Below are positions 30,765 to 37,137 of a stretch of DNA of 37,137 nucleotides, in pieces. This stretch comes from Promethearchaeota archaeon (GTDB lineage Archaea > Asgardarchaeota > Lokiarchaeia > Sigyniarchaeales > SOKP01): positions 1 through 37,137 of the forward strand of contig RDOE01000032.1 of assembly GCA_011364975.1 (NCBI GenBank). Reading direction: 5' to 3'. Under the pieces are notes generated by a model. That model did no database searches. It had not been told where the DNA came from and saw only the letters and a program-made list of their open reading frames with translations. Each line of letters opens with the position of its first letter. Within the stretch, counting starts at the first letter, position 1. The translations under genes and the position numbers were made by a program.

Positions 30765-32474
30765 ATGACTAGTCCATATGAAACCCGGTTCTGGATGAAG
30801 AACTGGGATCCGAATGTGAAGGATATTGATCCAAAAGAGTTTGAAACTACATATCCCGCATATATTAGAAATATATTCGATAAATACCCCGATAATATGG
30901 CCCTATCATATCAAGGATTAGAAATTACGTTCGCAGATGTAGATAAACGTTCTAATCAATTTGCAAATATGCTTATTCAAAATGGGTTTAAAAAAGGGGA
31001 TGCAGTGGGTATAAATTTGCCTAATATTCCAGAATATGTTTATTCATTGATAGGTACGCTTAAAGCAGGGTGTATTGTTTCAGGAGTTAGTCCTTTGATG
31101 TCTGATATCCAAATGCATTACCAGCTGGATGATCTTAGTAAGGGTGGGAAAAAAGTAGCATTAGTGACTCTTGATGCTATTTTCGAACATCGTCTGAAAA
31201 AGATTGCATCCACCTTACCTCATCTTGAGGTCGTTATTGCTACAAGCGTTATCGGCTCATTTCCAAAGGAACAACAAGAAAAAATTAAGGCCGTTCAAGA
31301 AATTCCATCGGGAATAGTAACTACTTTAGAGGGAAAATCTGTTTATAACTTCCAAGATGATATTTTAGCAAAATTTTCAGATGAATTGCCTAAGGTTGAG
31401 ATTTCTCCAGAGGATATAGGATGGATTCAATACACCGGAGGAACGACAGGACCACCCAAAGGCGCAATGTTAAGTCATCGTAACTGCATGTCTAATATGA
31501 TAAGTATTAGAAAGTGGCTTCAATGGGAAGAAGCTGATGGAATGTTGCTATCAGGATTTCCGATGTTTCATGCCGCAGGTTTAACAGTATGCGAGAGTGC
31601 TCTTGCCTTAGGATGGGGGCAAATCCTTATTGCTAATCCTAGAGATGCATTACATATATGTAATCAAATGAAAGCTTATAATCCAACAGTACTTGTAAAT
31701 GTTCCATCTTTATATCAGATTTTGATTAATTTCAAAAAATTTAAAAGATTAGATCACAATCAATTAAGAATGTGTATTTCTGCTGCAGCACCATTTCCGA
31801 AAGAATCGCAAGAAAAACTAGAGGAAATAGTAGGTCAAGGAAAACTGTTAGAATTGTATGGAATGACCGAACTTTCACCAGTAGCTACCATGAATCCCTC
31901 TTTAGGCAAGAAAAAGCTAGGAAAAGTAGGGTTACCAATACAAAATATAATGTTAAAGATTGTTGATCCTGATTCCAATGAAGAAGTTCCTTTAGGACAA
32001 CCTGGGGAAATTTGTGTTGCAGGTCCCTTAGTGATGAAGGGATATTACAACAAGCCTGAAGAAACAGCAAAAGCTGTAGATAAAGATGGGTATATGCACA
32101 CGGGAGATGTGGGATTGATGGATGAAGAGGGATATGTGCAAATCGTCGATCGAACGAAAGATATGATTATAGTAGGAGGTTTTAAAGTATTTTCAGCAAA
32201 AGTAGAAGATACATTAGTTAAACATCCTGCGATAGGCATGGTTGCATTAATTGGAACTCCTAATCCAGAAAGACCTGGATCTGAGATTGTAAATGCATAT
32301 ATCCAACTAGATCCTGAGTTTGAGTTTGATGGGAATAAAGACGCATTAAAGGAGGATATTCTTGCATTTGCCAATAAAGAATTGGCTCCCTATGAAATTC
32401 CTAAAAAGATAGAATTTTCTGAAGAATTACCATTAACGGTCATAGGAAAGATAGATAAAAAAGCCTTACGTTAA
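30765..32474 (+). CDS. AMP-forming acyl-CoA synthetase, paralogue 2
   Basis: A 569-residue member of the same superfamily: YTGGTTGPPKGAMLSHRN, FPMFHAAG, ELYGMTELSP, the Asp of MHTGDVG, the hinge VDRTKDMIIVGG and the C-terminal catalytic Lys in LPLTVIGKIDKKAL. The N-terminus TRFWMKNWDPN...DPKEFE matches the next gene. It is closely similar along its whole length to the gene at 32657-34363 and more distant from the first synthetase, so the latter two are the recent duplicates. Substrate is unknown, probably a fatty or aromatic acid. ATG at 30765 follows an AT-rich TATA-like region without a Shine-Dalgarno. Confidence 0.85.
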   Translation: MTSPYETRFWMKNWDPNVKDIDPKEFETTYPAYIRNIFDKYPDNMALSYQGLEITFADVDKRSNQFANMLIQNGFKKGDAVGINLPNIPEYVYSLIGTLKAGCIVSGVSPLMSDIQMHYQLDDLSKGGKKVALVTLDAIFEHRLKKIASTLPHLEVVIATSVIGSFPKEQQEKIKAVQEIPSGIVTTLEGKSVYNFQDDILAKFSDELPKVEISPEDIGWIQYTGGTTGPPKGAMLSHRNCMSNMISIRKWLQWEEADGMLLSGFPMFHAAGLTVCESALALGWGQILIANPRDALHICNQMKAYNPTVLVNVPSLYQILINFKKFKRLDHNQLRMCISAAAPFPKESQEKLEEIVGQGKLLELYGMTELSPVATMNPSLGKKKLGKVGLPIQNIMLKIVDPDSNEEVPLGQPGEICVAGPLVMKGYYNKPEETAKAVDKDGYMHTGDVGLMDEEGYVQIVDRTKDMIIVGGFKVFSAKVEDTLVKHPAIGMVALIGTPNPERPGSEIVNAYIQLDPEFEFDGNKDALKEDILAFANKELAPYEIPKKIEFSEELPLTVIGKIDKKALR

Positions 32475-32488
32475 GAGTATAAATTTCA

Positions 32489-32498
32489 TTTTTTTTTT
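32489..32498 (+). terminator. T-tract terminator
   Basis: Ten T residues start 15 bases after the stop of the second acyl-CoA synthetase gene. Supports separate transcription of the third gene. Confidence 0.45.
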
Positions 32499-32656
32499 AT
32501 TTCTAAATTGTAAGTTTTTATAGTTCTATAATAAATTATGATTCTTCATTCTATTTCTTTTAAAAATATGAGTCTATAAAATTAAACTAAAATACTATGT
32601 ATCAAGTAATATCATAAAATCAATATTAATTTTAAAAAACGAAATCAGTGAAAAAT

Positions 32657-34363
32657 ATGTCTTATAGTAGTAGATTTTGGAAAAAATCATATGATAAAGG
32701 AATTAATGATTTAGATCCTAAGGAATTCGAATTTTCATATGTAGATGTCATGAGGCGTACTTTTAACGAACTTCCAGATAAATTAGCCTTAGCGTTTTAC
32801 GGAACTGAAATTACATATGGAGAGTTGGATAGACTTTCCAATGAATTTGCGCATATGCTAATTGAAAATGGGTTTAAGAAAGGAGATGTACTTGGAGTTA
32901 ATACTGCTAACATTCCTGAATACGTAATTGGATTACTTGGTGGGTTGAAAGCTGGGCTAATTGTATCAGGAGTTTCACCACTTCTCTCAGCGGTTCAAAT
33001 ACAATATCAGTTGAGTGATTTAGGGTCTGGTGGTAAGCAAGTAGCATTACTAACACTTGATGCTATTTTTGCAGGCCATATCACAAAAATCGCTTCAAAA
33101 TTACCTTCATTAAAATTAGTAGTTACCACAAGTGTTGCAGGATTTATGCCTAAATTTTTAGGAGTAATGGCAAAACTGCTTAAAAAAGTACCTAAGGGAA
33201 AAGTCACACCACTAGAAGGAATTATAGTTTTAGAATATCATAAAGATGTAAAAGGTAAGTATTCTGATGAATTACCTAATGTAAAAGTAGGACCCGATGA
33301 TATTGCGTTTATTCAGTATACTGGTGGAACCACAGGACCTCCTAAAGGAGCAATGTTAACCCATAGAAATTTTGTAAGTGATGTTAAAATCTTTCAACAC
33401 TGGCTTAGCTGGGAGTTTGGAATTGGAGGAGGATTATCAGGATTCCCATTTTTCCACATAGCAGGATTATTTACGTGTGCAAATGTTATAATGTTAGGTT
33501 GGAGTCAAGTTTTGATTCCTAATCCGAGAGATACAAATCATATAATTAAAGAGATGATCAAATATAGACCTAGTGTCTTAGCAAACGTACCAACATTATA
33601 CCAAATGTTATTAGCAAATCCTAATTTTAGGAAAGTCGATAAGGATATGTTAGACTATGTGATATCCGCAGCAGCTCCTTTTCCAAAGGAATCCCAAGAG
33701 ATTCTTGAAAGTGTTATAGGAACGGGAAAATTAATTGAGTTATATGGTATGACGGAAACTTCTCCATTATCTTGTGGAAATCCCTCTAAGGGTAAAAAGA
33801 AGTTAGGAAGTGTTGGTTTACCTTTACCCAATGTTGATCTAAAATTAGTTGATCCTGAATCTGGAAAAGAAGTCCCCCTTGGAGAACCAGGAGAAATATG
33901 TGTAAAAGGCCCAGTCGTCACAAAAGGGTATTATAATAAACCAGATGAGACTAAAAAAGCTATTGATTCTGATGGATATATGCACACAGGAGATATGGGT
34001 ATTATGGATACCGAAGGATATGTAAGGATAGTAGATCGTACCAAGGATATGATAATTGTAGGGGGCTATAAAGTCTTTTCCACAAAAGTAGAGGATACGC
34101 TTACTCAACACCCCGCTATTGCTATGGTAGCTATTGTTGGTTTACCGAACCCTGAGCGTCCTGGCTCTGAGCTTGTTAAAGCTTTTGTTCAAATAGATCC
34201 CAGTTATGAATTTGATGGAAATAAAGAAGCTCTAAAAGAAGAGATTAGTGTTTTCGCTCAAAAAGAATTGTCACCATATGAAGTTCCTAAAATGATTGAA
34301 TTTATCGATGAACTACCGTTAACAGTTGTAGGTAAAGTCGATAAAAAAGCACTAAGAGGTTAA
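32657..34363 (+). CDS. AMP-forming acyl-CoA synthetase, paralogue 3
   Basis: A 568-residue enzyme nearly collinear with the preceding gene: YTGGTTGPPKGAMLTHRN, FPFFHIAG, ELYGMTETSP, MHTGDMG, VDRTKDMIIVGGYK and the catalytic Lys in LPLTVVGKVDKKAL. ATG at 32657 is chosen over the in-frame GTG at 32648 because it aligns with the start of paralogue 2 (SRFWKKSYD versus TRFWMKNWD). The Lys of the GK motif is the residue whose acylation switches off such enzymes in bacteria and eukaryotes; the convergent sirtuin gene begins just beyond this gene's end. Substrate difference from paralogue 2 cannot be told from sequence. Confidence 0.85.
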   Translation: MSYSSRFWKKSYDKGINDLDPKEFEFSYVDVMRRTFNELPDKLALAFYGTEITYGELDRLSNEFAHMLIENGFKKGDVLGVNTANIPEYVIGLLGGLKAGLIVSGVSPLLSAVQIQYQLSDLGSGGKQVALLTLDAIFAGHITKIASKLPSLKLVVTTSVAGFMPKFLGVMAKLLKKVPKGKVTPLEGIIVLEYHKDVKGKYSDELPNVKVGPDDIAFIQYTGGTTGPPKGAMLTHRNFVSDVKIFQHWLSWEFGIGGGLSGFPFFHIAGLFTCANVIMLGWSQVLIPNPRDTNHIIKEMIKYRPSVLANVPTLYQMLLANPNFRKVDKDMLDYVISAAAPFPKESQEILESVIGTGKLIELYGMTETSPLSCGNPSKGKKKLGSVGLPLPNVDLKLVDPESGKEVPLGEPGEICVKGPVVTKGYYNKPDETKKAIDSDGYMHTGDMGIMDTEGYVRIVDRTKDMIIVGGYKVFSTKVEDTLTQHPAIAMVAIVGLPNPERPGSELVKAFVQIDPSYEFDGNKEALKEEISVFAQKELSPYEVPKMIEFIDELPLTVVGKVDKKALRG

Positions 34364-34395
34364 AACACCTTCAAATATAATAATCTTAAAGTAAT

Positions 34396-35178
34396 CTATT
34401 TTTTTTTATTTTCTAGTATTTTTTTTTCAACAATTTCAATAATTTGAGGAAGAATATCTCCAATTTTTTGATGTATCACAATTTCTGCATCATCATCAAC
34501 ATCAGTTTCCTGAATGTTAATAATAGCTAATTTAGCGCCCATAGATAATGCTTTGCGAGGGTAAAATGCCACCGGATATACCAATAAAGAACTGCCAAGG
34601 ATGATAAAGAGATCACATCCTTCTATTAGCTCATCAGCTTGTTGTAATACTTCTGATCGTAATGGTTCACCAAAAAATATCGCATTAGGTTTTAATAATC
34701 CGTTACATTGCTCACATGAAGGAGATGAGCCACTAAGAAATTTATTCACCATAACCGTAATTGGAACTACTTTATTACACCGCATACATATTGCTTCAAG
34801 AGCAGTGCCATGTAATTCTATCACGTTCTTACTTTTAGCTCTAATATGCAAACCGTCAATGTTCTGAGTCAAAATTCCTTTTAATTTGCCTAATTTTTGA
34901 AGTTTAGTCAATGCTTTATGTCCCTTATTGGGACGGGCACTAAAAATATGCTTACCCATCTCCAACATGAAATTTAAATTTTTTCCCGTATTTGCTACGT
35001 AGGAACTTACACTTCCAAATTCATAGGGATCTACCTTTTCCCAGAGTCCTGTTCCAGGACTGCGAAAGTCAGCAATCCCACTTTCAGTACTCATTCCTGC
35101 CCCTGTTAATACCACAATATTTTTCGCTTCAAGTATGAGCCTTGCAAGTTTTTGAATTTTCATGTCTAAATCAGTCAT
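34396..35178 (-). CDS. Sirtuin, NAD+-dependent protein deacylase
   Basis: A 260-residue Sir2-family enzyme with all hallmarks: GAGMSTESGIADFRSPGTGLW (from Gly26), TQNIDGLH (Gln105, Asn106, Asp108), catalytic His123 in ELHG, and the zinc-binding CxxC pairs at 131/134 and 155/158, then GSSLLVYPVAFYP. Members remove acetyl or longer acyl groups from Lys using NAD+, as in archaeal histone/Alba deacetylation and bacterial control of acyl-CoA synthetases. It ends convergently with the third acyl-CoA synthetase gene, 32 bases away, an arrangement that points to those synthetases as possible targets. It differs clearly from the SIR2-TPR protein at 23.2 kb, which lacks the zinc site. Confidence 0.9.
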   Translation of the reverse strand: MTDLDMKIQKLARLILEAKNIVVLTGAGMSTESGIADFRSPGTGLWEKVDPYEFGSVSSYVANTGKNLNFMLEMGKHIFSARPNKGHKALTKLQKLGKLKGILTQNIDGLHIRAKSKNVIELHGTALEAICMRCNKVVPITVMVNKFLSGSSPSCEQCNGLLKPNAIFFGEPLRSEVLQQADELIEGCDLFIILGSSLLVYPVAFYPRKALSMGAKLAIINIQETDVDDDAEIVIHQKIGDILPQIIEIVEKKILENKKK

Positions 35179-35195
35179 TATTTTTTTGACTCCTA

Positions 35196-35224
35196 TCTAA
35201 TTTTATATTGCATTCGCAATTAGA
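35196..35224. repeat. Inverted repeat upstream of the sirtuin gene
   Basis: TCTAA (35196-35200) pairs with TTAGA (35220-35224), and inside it TTGC (35208-35211) pairs with GCAA (35216-35219) around ATTC. It sits 18-46 bases upstream of the sirtuin start codon, where an operator or leader hairpin would act. Confidence 0.3.
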
Positions 35225-35383
35225 CAAAATATTTAATATAATTATTTTTATTTATTGATTATAATATAATATTTATATTACAAAACATAATAACTTAAGA
35301 TAATTGAATCATCAGAGTTATTACAGAAAATAAATTTAAATTAGGTAAATAAGAATATAATTAGAAAAAATTATTCAAACAAT

Positions 35384-35944
35384 GTGGTGATTGGGTCGAT
35401 TTCAGTCCAGAAATCCTATATATATAAAATTTGCATTGTAGGAAATGGTGGTGTTGGTAAAACTTCAATGGTTCTTCGCTACTGTGAAAATGCTTTTAAG
35501 GAAAATTACATAATGACGATAGGTTCTAACTTTAGCACTAAAACTGTCGATCTGCAAGAATACCCCCATTTCCAAGTAAAGCTGCAGATATGGGACTTAG
35601 CTGGACAAAAACACTTCAGTTTTGTAAGACCTCCATTCTATCGAGGAGCAACAGGAATCATATATGTATTTGATTTAACTCGTAGATCTTCTTTTGCAGA
35701 ATTACTTGAATGGAGGAATGAAGTAGAAAAAGTAATTGGCCAAAAACCTAGCATAATTGTAGGAAATAAGCTTGATTTGGCCGATCAAGGAAAACGTGAA
35801 GTTTCATATCAAGATGGAGAATCGCTGAAAGGTGAATTGCATGCGAATAACTATTTTGAAACAAGCGCTAAAGTAGGTGATTCAATTGATAATGTTTTTA
35901 AAATATTAACCTTAGAAATTCTAAAAACATCTGGCAAAATTTAA
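35384..35944 (+). CDS. Ras/Rab-like small GTPase
   Basis: A 186-residue Rab-like GTPase with canonical motifs: G1 GNGGVGKTS (20-28), switch I Thr45 in YIMTIGSNF, G3 WDLAGQ with Gln75, G4 NKLD (128-131) and G5 ETSAK (159-163). YRGATGIIYVFDLTRRSSF is typical of the Rab/Ras family. It ends TLEILKTSGKI with no Cys, so it lacks a prenylation motif and any lipid anchor seen in eukaryotic Rabs. The start is GTG at 35384, with a second GTG next to it. Unlike the GTPase at 28 kb it keeps the catalytic Gln and NKxD. It precedes the proteasome alpha gene on the same strand with an 80-bp gap. Confidence 0.9.
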   Translation: MVIGSISVQKSYIYKICIVGNGGVGKTSMVLRYCENAFKENYIMTIGSNFSTKTVDLQEYPHFQVKLQIWDLAGQKHFSFVRPPFYRGATGIIYVFDLTRRSSFAELLEWRNEVEKVIGQKPSIIVGNKLDLADQGKREVSYQDGESLKGELHANNYFETSAKVGDSIDNVFKILTLEILKTSGKI

Positions 35945-36024
35945 TTTTTAAGGTATAAACCATAAATTAAAATTGGTTAGTTAATTTTTAAATTATAAAA
36001 TTCAATTACTATTAGGTTAAAAAG

Positions 36025-36746
36025 ATGTTTGGTGGTGGAGGCGCTCGTACCTACGATCGCGCTTTAACGGTTTTTAGTCCAGAAGGAAGGCTTTTTCAAG
36101 TTGAATATGCTTTAGAAGCTGTCAGACGGGGTACTTTAGCTGTTGCAGTCAAATCAAATGAGGGAGTGTGCTTAGCAGCACAAATTAAAGCCCCATCAAG
36201 ACTGATGGATGCAGATTCGATAGATAAAATCTTCCAAGTTGATGATCATATCGGAGTTGCGATTTCAGGATTACATGCCGATTCAAGAGCATTAATAAAT
36301 TATGCTAGAGTTCAAGCACAATCTTTTAGATTAACATATGATGAGCCCGTACGGTTAAACATGTTAGTAAAAACGATTGCAGAACCCAATTTGGGGGCAT
36401 AAGGCCATGGGGGTGTGCTCTTTTCTTTATTGCTATTGATGCAGGTGGATCACAAATTTATACTACCTCACCTAGTGGTATTTATCGCTCGTTTAGAGCC
36501 TATGCATTAGGAAGTGGTGAGGCTACTGCAAGAGAATATTTACAAGCTAATTATAAACCTGACCTTCCTTTTGAAGAAGTAATAAAACTTGCCTTAAATG
36601 CGCTTAAGGAATCGATCGATGAAGAAGCGTCTAAGGAGAACATAAGGCTTGCGTATATTAAGGCCGAAGATAATAAATTCCACATGTGCGATAAAGCAGA
36701 AGTAGAGAAATATTTAGCAGCATTACCCGCATTACCAGAAAAATAA
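36025..36746 (+). pseudogene. psmA: 20S proteasome alpha subunit, frameshifted
   Basis: The first half (36025-36402) encodes the alpha-subunit N-terminus: the gate sequence YDRALTVFSPEGRLFQVEYALEAVRRG and VAISGLHADSRALINYARV. It then stops at TAA 36400-36402. The second half continues in another frame from 36384 as TQFGGIRPWGCALFFIAID through to a normal end KYLAALPALPEK, stop at 36744-36746. Family members have a D-x-x-Q-x-Y stretch between the IA of VKxIA and TQ; here only two bases lie between these codons, so 16 bases are missing relative to the family. Both halves are otherwise intact, giving about 240 residues, so the lesion is recent or an assembly error. The product would be part of the 20S core. 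Confidence 0.85.
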
Positions 36747-36877
36747 TTCTAATTTTTTCTAGATGTAGTCATCCATAATACTAAATTTTCCTCTAAAATC
36801 TAATTTAAAATTCAAAACCTAGCTTTATATAAATTAGATTTTATTTTAATCTAAAAATTTTTGAAATAATCGAATGT

Positions 36878-37137
36878 TTAATTCTTATTTAACATTCGTA
36901 CAATTCGATTTACATCCTCTTTTTGTTGAAAATCTTGGGAATCTAAATTACTGGTTAGTAACCAGATTAAGTCTTCCCTGTTTTGCTCGTGAAGTTCATC
37001 TATTAAAATTATCTTTTCTAAAAGTTCTGAATCAATTGATTGAATTATATTCAGTAGTACTCGAGGGATGTATTTTATAATTCTTCCTCTATGATAATTT
37101 AACTCATCTAAAATTTCGTTAAAAATTATTTTCTTTA
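36878..37137 (-). CDS. C-terminal part of an unrecognised protein, cut by the window edge
   Basis: The reverse strand holds an open frame from the right edge to TAA at 36878-36880, 85 residues, which reads as a real helical protein: NEILDELNYHRGRIIKYIP, LLNIIQSIDSELLEKIILIDELHEQNREDLIWLLTSNL, and a Lys/Asn-rich end. It has far better coding character than the forward frame that overlaps it. The start is outside the window. I do not recognise the family; the length and helical content do not settle anything. It converges with the proteasome alpha gene. Confidence 0.55.
   Translation of the reverse strand, partial: KKIIFNEILDELNYHRGRIIKYIPRVLLNIIQSIDSELLEKIILIDELHEQNREDLIWLLTSNLDSQDFQQKEDVNRIVRMLNKN

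Noticed and set aside
36874-37080. Forward frame of 68 codons at the right edge
   Set aside because: It is the shadow of the reverse-strand frame at 36878-37137, which has better codon use and runs to the edge.
1-37137. CRISPR arrays, tRNA or rRNA genes, insertion sequences
   Set aside because: No regularly spaced repeats, no tRNA T-loop/acceptor combination in the gaps, and no transposase-like protein or terminal repeats were seen.

Overview
The window is AT-rich, gene-dense DNA that looks archaeal, most probably from an Asgard (Lokiarchaeia-like) archaeon. The argument rests on a combination of genes: two eukaryote-type Ras/Rab-like small GTPases, a 20S proteasome alpha subunit, a PolB2-type family B DNA polymerase with its small partner, a RadA/RadB-like ATPase, TrmB and DUF134 regulators, an LL-diaminopimelate-type aminotransferase and T-tract terminators. 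Many starts are GTG or TTG, and several genes have TATA-like boxes placed for short or absent leaders. This is inference from gene content; no marker RNA is present.

Layout. 1-4.8 kb: 3' part of a type I phosphodiesterase, a hot-dog thioesterase, two tandem reverse-strand Fe-S proteins with winged-helix-like N-termini, and a DUF134 regulator. 4.8-7.3 kb: an intergenic stretch with a broken small membrane ORF, a PLP aminotransferase, a small reverse-strand ORF, and a non-coding block with two interlocking long inverted repeats (H-type pseudoknot topology) and two tandem palindromes. 7.3-15.8 kb: a two-gene unit encoding a 316-residue membrane protein and a giant 2,524-residue protein that I count at 75-80 membrane helices, built almost entirely from about 40 two-helix hairpins. 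15.9-20.3 kb: small genes, a TrmB-like regulator with a divergent operator, a Cys-rich mini-protein coupled to a GyrI-like protein, a methyltransferase, a hairpin-rich non-coding stretch and a small membrane protein. 20.3-27 kb: PolB2 with its partner, a SIR2-TPR protein, a DUF3795 protein and a degenerate RecA-fold protein. 27-37.1 kb: a metallo-beta-lactamase-fold hydrolase, a GTPase with a zinc-ribbon tail, three AMP-forming acyl-CoA synthetases, a sirtuin, a second GTPase, a frameshifted proteasome alpha gene and the C-terminal part of an unrecognised reverse-strand gene.

Likely functional groupings. The three acyl-CoA synthetases and the adjacent sirtuin resemble the acylation/deacylation control known for AMP-forming CoA ligases, and a thioesterase at the left end could act on the same kind of product. 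PolB2, its partner, the degenerate RecA-fold protein and the SIR2-TPR protein make a DNA-repair and possible defence neighbourhood. The most novel item is the giant hairpin-repeat membrane protein; next are the pseudoknot-like inverted repeats near 6.9 kb and the hairpin cluster near 19.6 kb.
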